A DNA stretch of 64,000 nt. It comes from Rhodovastum atsumiense. GTDB lineage: Bacteria; Pseudomonadota; Alphaproteobacteria; Acetobacterales; Acetobacteraceae. A model generated the notes under the pieces. That model worked only from the letters and a program-made list of their open reading frames with translations, did not search any database and was not told where the DNA came from. How positions within the stretch are numbered: position 1 is the stretch's first letter; every line of letters starts with the position of its first letter. The position numbers and the translations under genes were made by a program. The stretch is taken from NCBI RefSeq assembly GCF_937425535.1, contig NZ_OW485601.1, positions 2,506,501 through 2,570,500 of the forward strand, in the 5' to 3' direction. Of this stretch, positions 38,783-47,770 are shown piece after piece.

Positions 38783-40570
38783 TCAGGGATGTGGCGGCGA
38801 AGCGTCCCGCAGCGCCAGCGAGAGGCCGACCAAAGCGAGGTGGGAAAACGCCTGGGGAAAATTGCCGACCTGGCGTTTCAGGACGGGGTCGTATTCTTCC
38901 GCCAGCAGCCCGACGTCATTGGCGATGGCGGCCAGCCGGTCGAGCACGGCCAGCGCCTCCGCCCGGCGCCCCTGCAGCGCGTAGACCTGGCCGAGCCACG
39001 CCGTGCAGGCCAGGAAAGCCCCTTCATCGGTCGGCGTCAGTCCTTCGACCGTGGCGTCGGGCAGGTAGCGCAGCACGAGCCCGTCCCCCACCATCAGCCG
39101 CCGTTCGATGGCGGCGACGGTGCCGCGGATGCGCGGGTCGTCCGCCGGCAGGAAGCCGACCAGGGGCAACAGCAGCAGGCTCGCATCCAGGGCCTGCGAT
39201 CCGTAGGACTGCACGAAGCTGCCGAGCTGCGGGTCGTAGCCGCGCGCGCAGACCTCGGCGAACACCTCGTCGCGCGCCGCCCGCCAGCGCGCGACCGGAC
39301 CATCGGCGCCGAATTCCTCCACCGCCCGCACGGCGCGGTCGAAGGCAACCCAGACCATCACCTTGGAATGCACGAAATGGCGCCGCGGCCCGCGCACTTC
39401 CCAGATGCCCTCGTCCGGTTCCCGCCAGATCCGTTCCAGTCGTTCCAGCACGGCGCTGGCCATTGTCCAGCCCTCGGCCAAAGGCGGCAGGCCCATCCGC
39501 CGGGCGACGTAGAAGGCGTCGATCACCTCGCCGGCGACGTCGAGCTGCAATTGCTCGCCGGCGGCGTTGCCGATGCGCACCGGCGCTGAGCCCTCGTAGC
39601 CCGGCAGCCAGGGCAGGATCATCTCCGGGGTATGGTGCTCGCCGGCCAGGCCATAGAGCGCCCGCACCTGGGTGACGCTGCCCGCGACCGCCCGCAGCAG
39701 CCAGCGCCGCCAGGCATCCGCCTCGCCCAGGTGGCCGGCGCCTGCCAGGGCATGCAGCGTCAGCGCGGCGTCGCGCAGCCAGCAGAAGCGGTAGTCCCAG
39801 TTGCGCGAGCCGCCGAGGGTCTCGGGCAGGGAGGTGGTGGCGGCGGCGGCGATGCCGCCGGTCGGCGCATAGGTCAGCGCCTTCAGCGTGATCAGGGACC
39901 GGCACACCAGATCGGGGCGCGGGCTGCCATCGATCCGGCAGCCGGCGATCCAGTCGCGCCAGAACAGCTCGGTACTGGCGATCGCCGCCTCGACGTCCAC
40001 CATCGGGCCGGGGGGCAGATGCGACGGCGTCCAGACCAGGTGGAACGGGATCCGCTGCTTCGCCGAGACCGTGAAGCCGGCGGTGATGCGCCGGCCATCG
40101 CCCTGCAGCTCCACCGGCGTGCGCAGGGCCACCTGGTCGGGGCCGCAGACCCCCAGCAGGGCACCGTCCGGGGCGCGGTAGGTCCAGGGGATCAGCCGGC
40201 CGTAGCCGAAGCGCAGCATGAGGTCCATGCTCATCCGCACCTGGCCGCGCCGGCCGATCACCAGGCGTACCAGGTCGGCATGGCCGTCACGCAGCGGCAT
40301 GCAGTCCCGCAGCGTCACCACCCCGTCTTCCGTCTCGAAATCCGTTTCGAGAACCAGCGAATCTCCCCGGTAGCGACGTGTGGTGTGGCGGATCACGCCG
40401 TCCGGGACGATGCTCCAGCGCCCGTGCCCGGGCGTGCCGAGCAGGGCCGCGAACATGGCGGCGCTGTCGAAGCGCGGCAGGCAGAGCCAGTCGATCGAAC
40501 CGTCACGGCCGACCAGCGCCGCGGTCTCTCCGTCGCCGATCAGGGCGTAGTCCTCGATCCGCAGGGGCAT
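38783..40570 (-). CDS. GH15-family glycoside hydrolase (glucoamylase/trehalase-like)
   Basis: A 595-residue cytoplasmic enzyme, no signal peptide. The N-terminal trehalase-like beta domain starts PLRIEDYALIGDGETAALVGRDGSIDWLCLPRFDS. The (alpha/alpha)6 domain carries ETLGGSRNWDYRFCWLRDAALTLHAL (substrate-binding WDYRxxW), then LGEADAWRRWL, and the acid/base region PDEGIWEVRGPRRHFVHSKVMVWVAFDRAV. The last block KRQVGNFPQAFSHLALVGL is characteristic. This bacterial group includes glucoamylases and trehalases (GDE1-like), and the substrate cannot be fixed from sequence. I start at 40570, with GGAGGG 4-6 bases upstream, not at 40585. A dispersed hairpin repeat lies upstream. Confidence 0.87.
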   Translation of the reverse strand: MPLRIEDYALIGDGETAALVGRDGSIDWLCLPRFDSAAMFAALLGTPGHGRWSIVPDGVIRHTTRRYRGDSLVLETDFETEDGVVTLRDCMPLRDGHADLVRLVIGRRGQVRMSMDLMLRFGYGRLIPWTYRAPDGALLGVCGPDQVALRTPVELQGDGRRITAGFTVSAKQRIPFHLVWTPSHLPPGPMVDVEAAIASTELFWRDWIAGCRIDGSPRPDLVCRSLITLKALTYAPTGGIAAAATTSLPETLGGSRNWDYRFCWLRDAALTLHALAGAGHLGEADAWRRWLLRAVAGSVTQVRALYGLAGEHHTPEMILPWLPGYEGSAPVRIGNAAGEQLQLDVAGEVIDAFYVARRMGLPPLAEGWTMASAVLERLERIWREPDEGIWEVRGPRRHFVHSKVMVWVAFDRAVRAVEEFGADGPVARWRAARDEVFAEVCARGYDPQLGSFVQSYGSQALDASLLLLPLVGFLPADDPRIRGTVAAIERRLMVGDGLVLRYLPDATVEGLTPTDEGAFLACTAWLGQVYALQGRRAEALAVLDRLAAIANDVGLLAEEYDPVLKRQVGNFPQAFSHLALVGLSLALRDASPPHP

Positions 40571-40679
40571 GGATCCCTCCGTCATCAGCAGCAGGCCATT
40601 TCACCCCCTTCGGGGTGTTTGCTGCCAGCCCCTTCCGGGTGCGGATTCGTAAGGAAATGCAACGATATAGGCGTTTGGG

Positions 40680-40752
40680 CGGGGGTTCACCCCGCACCCG
40701 ACCAGGGCTTCGCCCTTGGATCCCATGACTCTGTGCCGCGCAGCGCTTATGG
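40680..40752. repeat. Multi-hairpin intergenic repeat, copy C (inverted, partial)
   Basis: On the minus strand this holds AAGCGCTGCGCGGCA (40748-40734), GGGATCCAAGGGCGAAGCCC and a GGGGTGAACCCC stem, matching parts of copy A at 8650-8690 in the same order. Hairpin CCAGGGC..GCCCTTGG at 40702-40719. It lies between the GH15 gene and the acvB stop. Confidence 0.65.
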
Positions 40753-40754
40753 GA

Positions 40755-42038
40755 TTATGGCGCAACGCGCCGCCGCAGGCCTTCCTCGATCCGTGTCGCC
40801 AGCGCCACGTAATCGCCCCCGAAATGGTGCCCGCCGCGGGTGCGGATCACCTCGGCGCCGCGGGCCGCCAGGGCCGGGCAGGCGGAATCGGTTTCCTTCT
40901 CCCCGTGGACGCACTGGATCAGGCTGCCCGGCACCCGGTCGATTTCCGGCGTGGTCGGCAGCGCCGCGGCGCTCGGTGCGCTGCCCAGCCAGCCGGCGAC
41001 CCGGATCTCGAACTCGGCGGCCTTCGAGAAGCCGAGCAGCGTGATCAATGCCACCGACTCGCGCAGTTGGGGGGACAGGCGGTTGAAGGCGAAAGGCAGC
41101 ACGTCGGCGCCGAAGGAATAGCCGATGAGGGCGACGTGACGCGCCTGGAAGCGTGCCTTGTAGGTGGCGATCACCGCCGCGAGGTCCGCCGCCGTCTGCG
41201 CCGGTGTCTTGCGGCTCCAGAAATAGCGCAGGCAGTCCCAGCCCACGACGGGGATACCGCGTTGGCCGAGCCGCTCGGCGATGGTCTTGTCGAGGTCGCG
41301 CCAGCCGCCGTCGCCGGACAGCACGATCGCCATCAGGCCGGAGGGCTGTGCCGCCGGAACTTCCACCAGCGGCAGGGAGGACACGTTGCCGGCATTCGGC
41401 ACGGTCGCGCCGAGATGCGGGGTGATCGCCGTGACCAGTGCCGTGCGCGCGCCGTCGCCCGTGGCCCGATCCTCCTTCGCCTCGGCGAGGAAGCCGGGCG
41501 GGGTCTTCGCGGCAGGATAGGCGAAGCCTCCGTCCGCGGCGGTGGCCGGCGGCTCGGCGCAGAGTGGCCGCGTGCCGGGGATGATCGCGGCCGGCCGCAG
41601 CATCACGGCCCCGGCGATCGTGTTGGCCGGGGCCTGGGCCAGCGCCACCCGGGCGAGCGTCCCGCCGATGCCGGTGCCGGCGAGGATCGGCGCCAGGTAC
41701 ACCCCGGCGCCGTGCTGGCGCTGCAATTGGTGGCTCAGGCTTTCGGCGTCGTTGAAGGCGTCGTCGTCGCACGCGTCCCGGGTCTGGTCGAGGCGGCGGA
41801 GATAGCGGGGCGTGTCCACCCCGACCACGATGGCGCCGGCCGCTGCCAGGGCCTGCGCGGTGGCGTCGTCGGCGGCTTCCCAGCCACCCGCATCGGAGAA
41901 CAGCACGACCAGGCCGCGCACCTCGCCCGTGGGCTGCTGCAGCCGCACCTCGCCGTAGCGGCCGCCATCCAGCGCCCGGGCCGGCGCGGCCAGCATCAGC
42001 CAGCCGAGCAGGGCGAGCAGCAGGGGGGCGGGTTTCAT
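40755..42038 (-). CDS. acvB: AcvB/VirJ-family periplasmic hydrolase (lysyl-phosphatidylglycerol hydrolase type)
   Basis: A 427-residue exported alpha/beta-hydrolase protein. Signal peptide MKPAPLLLALLGWLMLAAPARA. There are two hydrolase-like halves: [42 protein letters not shown] (first) and LMAIVLSGDGGWRDLDKTIAERLGQRGIPVVGWDCLRYFWSRKTP (second), the VirJ signature. The nucleophile Ser is in LIGYSFGADVLPFAFNRL. The Agrobacterium homologue hydrolyses lysyl-PG made by LpiA, and here it overlaps the lpiA/mprF stop by 4 bp. C-terminal His in GGHHFGGDY completes the triad. Confidence 0.9.
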   Translation of the reverse strand: MKPAPLLLALLGWLMLAAPARALDGGRYGEVRLQQPTGEVRGLVVLFSDAGGWEAADDATAQALAAAGAIVVGVDTPRYLRRLDQTRDACDDDAFNDAESLSHQLQRQHGAGVYLAPILAGTGIGGTLARVALAQAPANTIAGAVMLRPAAIIPGTRPLCAEPPATAADGGFAYPAAKTPPGFLAEAKEDRATGDGARTALVTAITPHLGATVPNAGNVSSLPLVEVPAAQPSGLMAIVLSGDGGWRDLDKTIAERLGQRGIPVVGWDCLRYFWSRKTPAQTAADLAAVIATYKARFQARHVALIGYSFGADVLPFAFNRLSPQLRESVALITLLGFSKAAEFEIRVAGWLGSAPSAAALPTTPEIDRVPGSLIQCVHGEKETDSACPALAARGAEVIRTRGGHHFGGDYVALATRIEEGLRRRVAP

Positions 42039-44677
42039 GGCCGGCCCGCGCCGGTCAGCATGGTGACGTCAGCCAGCGCCAGATAGGGGCCGATGGTGCC
42101 GGAGGCGGCGAGATAGCGCGGCTCCCAGCTCGGCGCGAACTTGTTCTTGAAGGCCCGCAATCCCTGGAAATTATACAGCCGGCCGCCGTGCTGCCACAGC
42201 AGGCTGGCAAGGTGATGCCAGGACGAGGCGAGCGGCGTCGGCGCCAGCCCTGCGAGCGGAGCCATGCCCAGGCTCAGCGCGTGGAACCCGTGTTCCTTCA
42301 GGTGCAGCGCCAGCCGGGTGAACAGGAATTCCATTGCGTAGGCCGATGCGTCGGGCGTGTGGCGCATGATGCCGATGGTGGCCTCGCCGCCGTGCCCGGT
42401 CGCCATCACGGTGACGAAGGCGACCGGGGCGCCGTGCTGGCGCACCAGCGCCACCGATTGCGCGGCCAGGTAGGCCGGCCCGAACGCCGCCACCGAGAAG
42501 CCTTTCTCGCGGGTCTGCTGCGTCTTCAGCCAGGCATCGGAAATGCGCGCGAGCATGGGGGCGATTTCCGGCACCGCCGCTTCGGGGACCAGCTCGAAGG
42601 TCAGCCCGTCACGCTCGCCGCGCCGCAGCGCATAGCGCAGGTGGCTGCGCTGCCCGCCTTGCAGGGTGAAATCGTCCAGCCGGATCACCGCTTCCTCGCC
42701 CAGCTTGATCAGCCGCAGCCCGGCATCGAGGTAAAGCGGCAGGTTCTCCGGCCGCACCTGGTAGAAGGCGACGCGGCCGTCCTGGGAATCCGCCAGCTCG
42801 ACGAAGCGCCAGATCAGCTCCGCCCATTCCTCGCGCGGGCCCACCGGATCATAGAGCGCGATCCAACTGCGTCCGCGGCAGGCATACATCAGGAAGGCGC
42901 GCCGGGAGGCCGAGAACAGAAAGCTCTTGTCCCCCATCAGGGCGAGCAGGGCGCTGCTGCGCTCCTGGGTGCGGATGATCTGCGCCGCGTCCAGCAGATC
43001 CTGCGCGCTCGGCGGCACGGCACGGGCGGAGGCGCCGCGCAGCAGCACCCACAGCGCCAGCCCGGTCGCGAACGCGGCGGCGGCGACGGTGGCGCGCAGC
43101 GCCCGCGGGGCACGGGCATCGAAGGCGAACTGCCACCACAGGTCATGGGTGTAGGCGGTGTCGCGGAAGGCGAACAGCATCGACCAGACGGCGACGATGG
43201 TGACCGTGGCGATCGCCATCAGCCAGCCCGGCGTCAGCGGGTGCTGCAGCAGGGACGCCGGGCGGTTGAAGCGCGGACGTACCCCCCACAGCGTGAGCAG
43301 CAGGCAAAGCAGCAGCGTGGCTTCCCCGAAGGCCAGGCCCTTGGCCAGCGAGAGCACCAGGCTGACGCTGGTCAGCACCATGGCCAGCCACCACGCCCCG
43401 TCCAGCCGGTGGAACAGGCCGCGGGCGACGAACAGCAGCACCACGCCCACCAGGCTGCCCAGGAAATGGGATGCTTCCACCAGCCAGAGCGGCGCGGCCA
43501 TGCTGAGCAGGTCCAGCCGTTGCCGGAAGGACGGGGTGGCGCCGGAGACCAGCAGCATGGCGCCGATGGCGAAGGTGATGACGCCCAGGAAGGGGGGCGC
43601 GAGCTGGTCGACCGCCCGCCGCACCCGTTCGCCGTACTGCGGCGCGAGCCGTCCGCTGACGGCGCGCAGCTCGAAGGCGGCGACCAGGATGCCGGAGAGC
43701 AGCAGCGGCAGCAGGAAGTAGATCGCACGATAGGCGAGCAGCGCGGCGATGGCCTGGTCGGGGGAGACGCTGTCGCGCAGGGCGAACACCACCACCGCCT
43801 CGAACACGCCCAGCCCGCCCGGCACATGGCTGATGACGCCGAGCGTGATCGCCGCCGTGAAGATCGCCATGAACTCGACCAGACCGGTGCGGCCGTCCGG
43901 CAACAGCACCCACAACGCCAGGCCGGCCCCCAGCAGATCAATGCCAACCAGGAACAGTTGGGCGAGGGCGGCGCGACGGCTGAGGCGGGCGATGCGCAGC
44001 CGTCCGATCCGGAGCGGCGGTCCTCCGGCCCGGCAGAACAGCAGCCCGATGCCGGAGGCGACCAGGATCGCCACCGATGGCAGGCGTACGGCGGCTTCCG
44101 GCAGATGCAGCATCGCCGCGATGGCGGGGGCGGCGACCACGCCGCTGACGGCCGTCAGCACCACCAGCCCGGCGGTGAAGCTGACGGTGATCAACAGCAT
44201 CAGTTGTGCGATCTGCTCGGGACGCACGCCCACCGAACCATAGACGCGGTAGCGCACGGCGCCGCCGGTCAGGGCGCCGGTCCCCACGGCATTGCCGAGG
44301 GCCGACCCGCAGGCCGCGCCCAGCAGCAAGGGCACCGGCGCGACCCGCGTTCCGGCCAGCGGCAGCAGGGTGGCGTCGCGGCCGATCAGCGCCGCATAGC
44401 TGATCACCGTCGCCAGCACCGACCAGCCGAGCACCGACAGCGGCAGGCCGCGCAGGACGGTGATCGTGGCATGATAGTCGATCCCGCTCGAAAGCTGCTG
44501 CAGCAGGACCAGGATGACCCCGCAGGCCAGCAGGCCGAGCGCCGGCAGAAGGAAGCGGCGCAGGCGCTGGAGCAGGCCACCGGGCATCGCAGGCTGGCCC
44601 GCAGTGGGTTCGGTCTGGGGAGGTGCGAGCATGGGTCGGTCAGCAGCGGGAAGAAGGGGCGCCAGTTCCATGGGCAT
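42035..44677 (-). CDS. mprF: Bifunctional lysylphosphatidylglycerol synthetase/flippase MprF (LpiA)
   Basis: An 880-residue membrane enzyme. The N-terminal ~550 residues are 14 or so hydrophobic helices (flippase; ALLGVISHVPGGLGVFEAVVVFALRD is the conserved YbhN/LPG-flippase block). The C-terminal ~300 residues are the DUF2156 tRNA-dependent aminoacyl-PG synthase: GDKSFLFSASRRAFLMYACRGRSWIALYDPVG, FYQVRPENLPLYLDAGLRLIKLGEEAVIRLDDF, LRYALRRGERDGL, and FKNKFAPSWEPRYLA at the end. It adds lysine (or another cationic residue) to PG, giving cationic-peptide and acid tolerance (family knowledge). Operon with acvB. The ATG at 44677 has no clear SD; ATG 44671 is equally possible. Confidence 0.93.
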   Translation of the reverse strand: MPMELAPLLPAADRPMLAPPQTEPTAGQPAMPGGLLQRLRRFLLPALGLLACGVILVLLQQLSSGIDYHATITVLRGLPLSVLGWSVLATVISYAALIGRDATLLPLAGTRVAPVPLLLGAACGSALGNAVGTGALTGGAVRYRVYGSVGVRPEQIAQLMLLITVSFTAGLVVLTAVSGVVAAPAIAAMLHLPEAAVRLPSVAILVASGIGLLFCRAGGPPLRIGRLRIARLSRRAALAQLFLVGIDLLGAGLALWVLLPDGRTGLVEFMAIFTAAITLGVISHVPGGLGVFEAVVVFALRDSVSPDQAIAALLAYRAIYFLLPLLLSGILVAAFELRAVSGRLAPQYGERVRRAVDQLAPPFLGVITFAIGAMLLVSGATPSFRQRLDLLSMAAPLWLVEASHFLGSLVGVVLLFVARGLFHRLDGAWWLAMVLTSVSLVLSLAKGLAFGEATLLLCLLLTLWGVRPRFNRPASLLQHPLTPGWLMAIATVTIVAVWSMLFAFRDTAYTHDLWWQFAFDARAPRALRATVAAAAFATGLALWVLLRGASARAVPPSAQDLLDAAQIIRTQERSSALLALMGDKSFLFSASRRAFLMYACRGRSWIALYDPVGPREEWAELIWRFVELADSQDGRVAFYQVRPENLPLYLDAGLRLIKLGEEAVIRLDDFTLQGGQRSHLRYALRRGERDGLTFELVPEAAVPEIAPMLARISDAWLKTQQTREKGFSVAAFGPAYLAAQSVALVRQHGAPVAFVTVMATGHGGEATIGIMRHTPDASAYAMEFLFTRLALHLKEHGFHALSLGMAPLAGLAPTPLASSWHHLASLLWQHGGRLYNFQGLRAFKNKFAPSWEPRYLAASGTIGPYLALADVTMLTGAGRP

Positions 44678-45177
44678 GCGTTAAGTTGTGCTCGCCGATT
44701 TATTGATCGCTGGTTTATTGATCATCAGGTCGGGGCTTTCACCCGGAAGTGGGTGATAGATGAAACCGCGATGATTCCTCCAGCTAAAACGGATTGCCGC
44801 ACCGGCAGGCACCATGGTTGTGCCCTGCCTGGCGCCCCCGTCCGGGTTGAAATTCATCCTGGCCTCTTGTGCTGCTCCTGGCTTCCCGCCCGATGCCGCA
44901 TCAGGCAACCGCCGGCCGCAATGAACAAATGCCAGTTGGTCGTGGCACCCGGTCGGATGTGCGGCTCCGCCGGGTCACGACCGCACCGTCGCGCGAACTA
45001 CATGCCCGGGTTCCCGTCCGGTCGCAAGCATCGGGTTCGCGTGGGGGACGGGCATCGCGGAAACCGCAACGTGATCCGCCGGCACCACCCCGCGGAACAA
45101 TGCCGGTTGATCTGCCCGGCGAAAGCGGGCGGCATGGTCCGGGTCGTGCCGGCTGCGGGACTGCGGAAGGGGGAAGA
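44678..45177. other. Divergent intergenic region between mprF and the coiled-coil lipoprotein
   Basis: The gap is 500 bp. The mprF-proximal part is AT-rich and holds the direct repeat at 44699-44723. An imperfect hairpin GGCAGGCAC..GTGCCCTGCC sits near 44804-44829. From 44880 it is GC-rich. In-frame extensions of the lipoprotein gene cross it but lack ribosome sites. No RNA gene seen. Confidence 0.4.
44699..44723. repeat. Direct repeat upstream of mprF
   Basis: TTTATTGATC occurs twice (44699-44708 and 44714-44723), 15 bases apart, 22-46 bp upstream of the mprF start. It could be a regulator site of the direct-repeat type. The binding protein is unknown. Confidence 0.4.
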
Positions 45178-46422
45178 ATGCGGACAAGGACGGGCTGGCG
45201 GAAGCCGGCCGTGGTTGCGCTGCCGGTGGCGCTGGGCGCCTCCCTCGGCGGTTGCGGGTACACCCTGGAACAGAGCGGCCGCGTCGCCACGATCACCGAG
45301 CAACGCGGCGAGGCCGAGACCCGCGCCGCCGCCCTGCAGCAGCGCGTCACCGAGCTGGAAAGCACCCTGGCGGCGGAGCATCGCGCGGCGAGCGATCTGG
45401 CCGAACTGGAGCGCAGGCTGGCCGGTGCCCGCTGGGAGCTCGAAGTGGCGCAGCGGGCGCGCCAGCTTGCCGCCCGGCAGGAGGCGACGCTGCGCGATCA
45501 GGTGGCGGAGCAGCAGCGCGAGCTGGAAGGGCTGCGCGCCGAGGTGGGGCGGTCCCGGCAGGGCCTGGCGGCGCAGCAGGAGGCGGCACGCGAGGCGGAC
45601 CGCGCGGTGGCGGAGACCGAGGCGCGGCTGGCGCAGTTGCGGCAGGCGGAGCAGGAGACGCGCCGGCAGCTCGGCACGCTGCAGGGGCGGGCGGGCGAGC
45701 TGCAGGCGAACGTGACCGCCGCCGAGACCCGGCTGGCGGATGCGCGCCGGTCGCTGGCGGAGACCGAGGCCGGCCTCGCCAACCGTCGCACGGCCCTGGG
45801 GCAGGTGCAGGCGGAGCTGGACCGGGTGTCGGCCAGCCGCGAGCAGGCCACCGCGCTGCAGAAAGGGTTGGACTCCCACAACGTCGAGCTGCGCGCGGCC
45901 ATCGATGCCGGCGAGCGCCGCCTGGCCGGGCTGCGCGACGCGACGGAGGCGGCGGAGCGGCGCGCGCGGGAGCAGCGGGCGGAGGCGGAGTCGCTCGCGG
46001 CCGACATCGCCAGCCGGCGCGGCGCCCTGGCCACGACGCAGAGGCAGTTGAACGAGCTGCAGCAGGCGGTCGAGGCGGACGGCAGCCGGGTCCGCCAGAT
46101 CGAAGCGCAGCAGCGGCAGGTTGCCGAGGCCAACGAGGCGGCCCGTCAGCTTCAGGCGACGTTGCGCCGCGAGGAGCAGGCGCTGCGCGAGCAGATCGCG
46201 GCGATGACCCAGCGGCGCCAGGAGCTGCAGGATCAGCTCGGCCAGACCGAGGCCCAGTTGCGCGAGCAGCGCCGGGAGCTGGCCGGGTTGCGCGCGACCC
46301 TGGGGCGCGAGCGTCAGGGCGGCCCCCCTGGCGGCGCGGAACCGCCGGGGGGGCAGGCGGCGATTTCGGCGGCCCCCACCGTGCCGCCGCTGCCGGAGCG
46401 GGACGGCCGGCCGGAGCCCTAG
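45178..46422 (+). CDS. Coiled-coil lipoprotein
   Basis: A 414-residue protein. MRTRTGWRKPAVVALPVALGASLGGCG carries a lipobox (LGGC), so it should be anchored in a membrane facing the periplasm. From about residue 35 to 385 it is one long coiled coil, heavily Ala/Arg/Glu/Gln (QQRVTELESTLAAEHRAASDLAELERRLAG and many similar segments), then a Gly/Pro tail. This resembles long periplasmic coiled coils of unknown role. ATG follows GGAAGGGGGAAGA. No neighbours suggest a partner. The open frame from 44869 is not supported. Confidence 0.78.
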   Translation: MRTRTGWRKPAVVALPVALGASLGGCGYTLEQSGRVATITEQRGEAETRAAALQQRVTELESTLAAEHRAASDLAELERRLAGARWELEVAQRARQLAARQEATLRDQVAEQQRELEGLRAEVGRSRQGLAAQQEAAREADRAVAETEARLAQLRQAEQETRRQLGTLQGRAGELQANVTAAETRLADARRSLAETEAGLANRRTALGQVQAELDRVSASREQATALQKGLDSHNVELRAAIDAGERRLAGLRDATEAAERRAREQRAEAESLAADIASRRGALATTQRQLNELQQAVEADGSRVRQIEAQQRQVAEANEAARQLQATLRREEQALREQIAAMTQRRQELQDQLGQTEAQLREQRRELAGLRATLGRERQGGPPGGAEPPGGQAAISAAPTVPPLPERDGRPEP

Positions 46423-46448
46423 CGGCGCATCGGCCGGCGCCCCGCGGG

Positions 46449-47171
46449 TCAGCTCGCGGCGGGGGGCTGGGGGGTGGCGGTGGTGCCGGCGGTCTGGCCG
46501 AACAGGATGGCGCGCGACTGCTCGTTCACGGTCGGGGCGGTGTTGATTTCCGCGCCCCGGGCATAGGCCCGCCTTGTGGCCGGGCGGTCCGCGATGGCCG
46601 CGAACCAGCGGGCGAGATGCGGGAAATCCTCGAGCTTCTGCTGCTGCGCCGCGTGCGGCACGATCCAGGGATAGGCGGCGATGTCGGCGATGGAATAGGT
46701 CTCGCCGGCCACATAGGGACGGTCGGCCAGCCGCCGGTTCAGCACGCCGTACAGCCGGTTGGTCTCGTTGACGTAACGGGTGATGGCGTAGGGGATCTGC
46801 TCCGGCGCATAGCGGACGAAATGGTGGTTCTGCCCGGCCATCGGCCCCAGCCCGCCCATCTGCCAGAACAGCCATTGCAGCGTCTCGGCGCGGCCGCGCA
46901 GGTCGTTCGGGATCAACTGGCCGGTCTTCTCGGCGAGGTAGAGCAGGATCGCCCCGGATTCGAAGAGTGGGACGGGGGCGCCGCCACCCGCGGGGGCCTG
47001 GTCCACGATCGCGGGGATGCGGTTATTGGGGGCGATGCGCAGGAATTCCGGGCGGAACTGCTCGCCCGCGGAGATGTTCACCGGAATGATGCGGTATTCG
47101 AGACCGGTTTCTTCCAGGAACAACGTGATCTTGTGGCCGTTCGGCGTGGGCCAGTAATACAGGTCGATCAT
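46449..47171 (-). CDS. Glutathione S-transferase (YfcG/Ure2p-like)
   Basis: A 240-residue cytoplasmic thiol-transferase or disulphide-bond reductase. The N-terminal thioredoxin fold starts MIDLYYWPTPNGHKITLFLEETGLEY, with TPNGHK the Nu-class signature. It continues PEFLRIAPNNRIPAIVD and LFESGAILLYLAEKTG (glutathione-binding ES). The C-terminal helical domain begins LQWLFWQMGGLGPMAGQNHHF, characteristic of YfcG/YghU-like enzymes. The ATG has GAGGGAG 7 bases upstream. It is divergent from an ArsR-type regulator with a palindromic operator between (47228-47254). Confidence 0.9.
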   Translation of the reverse strand: MIDLYYWPTPNGHKITLFLEETGLEYRIIPVNISAGEQFRPEFLRIAPNNRIPAIVDQAPAGGGAPVPLFESGAILLYLAEKTGQLIPNDLRGRAETLQWLFWQMGGLGPMAGQNHHFVRYAPEQIPYAITRYVNETNRLYGVLNRRLADRPYVAGETYSIADIAAYPWIVPHAAQQQKLEDFPHLARWFAAIADRPATRRAYARGAEINTAPTVNEQSRAILFGQTAGTTATPQPPAAS

Positions 47172-47227
47172 GTGATGGCTCCCTCGCGATCGTCGCTGGT
47201 TGCCGGGAGATGGGGGACGGGGACAAA

Positions 47228-47254
47228 GGTTCAAGAAGATTGAACTATTGAACC
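47228..47254. promoter_or_regulatory. Palindromic operator between the GST and ArsR-type genes
   Basis: GTTCAA-GAAGA-TTGAAC (47229-47245) is a perfect 6-5-6 inverted repeat. A second TTGAACC follows at 47248-47254, pairing with GGTTCAA at 47228-47234 (7-13-7). Three copies of one half-site (one inverted against two) lie 57 bp upstream of the GST and 29 bp upstream of the regulator start. Confidence 0.65.
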
Positions 47255-47282
47255 TGGAGCCGGTTCTCACGAGGTTGGGGGC

Positions 47283-47588
47283 ATGCGACCTTTCCTTCAT
47301 CCCAAGCGCGAGGAGATCACGCTGTCGGGGGTGCTGCATGCGCTGGCCGATCCGGTGCGACGGGCGATGTTCCGGCGGCTGGCCGCGCATGGACCGGACA
47401 GTTGCATCGCCTGTGCGCCACCCGCGCTGCCCAAGTCGACGCTGTCCCACCATGTCCGCGTGCTGCGGGAAGCCGGGCTGGTACGTTCGGAGAAACGCAG
47501 CACCGAGGTCAGCAACACCGCGCGGCTCGATGACATCGAGGCGCGGTTCCCCGGTCTGATCGCCGTGATCCTGGGCTGCAAGGACTGA
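47283..47588 (+). CDS. ArsR-family winged-helix regulator
   Basis: A 101-residue DNA-binding protein. LHALADPVRRAMFRRLAAH is the opening helix pair, PALPKSTLSHHVRVLREAGLVRSEKR is the helix-turn-helix and wing. A pair of cysteines in SCIACAPP lies just before the recognition region. It is not the ELCVCDL metal site of ArsR, and its role (redox or metal) is unknown. The protein lacks the dimer-interface metal site of SmtB. It is divergent from a GST and probably controls it together with itself by way of the operator at 47228-47254. Confidence 0.82.
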   Translation: MRPFLHPKREEITLSGVLHALADPVRRAMFRRLAAHGPDSCIACAPPALPKSTLSHHVRVLREAGLVRSEKRSTEVSNTARLDDIEARFPGLIAVILGCKD

Positions 47589-47770
47589 GCGATGTCGCAA
47601 ATCCCCGGGCGTTCCTTGCAGGATCCCGGATCATGCTGCCGAATTGGGTGGTGCGGGCGTGGGAAAACCTGGACTTCGTGACGGCGGGTCTGAACCCTGA
47701 TCCCGGCGGTCCGGCTGCAGGCGACTCGCTTGTGCCGGCACAAGGGTGCGCCAACGTGAGGAGACGAACG

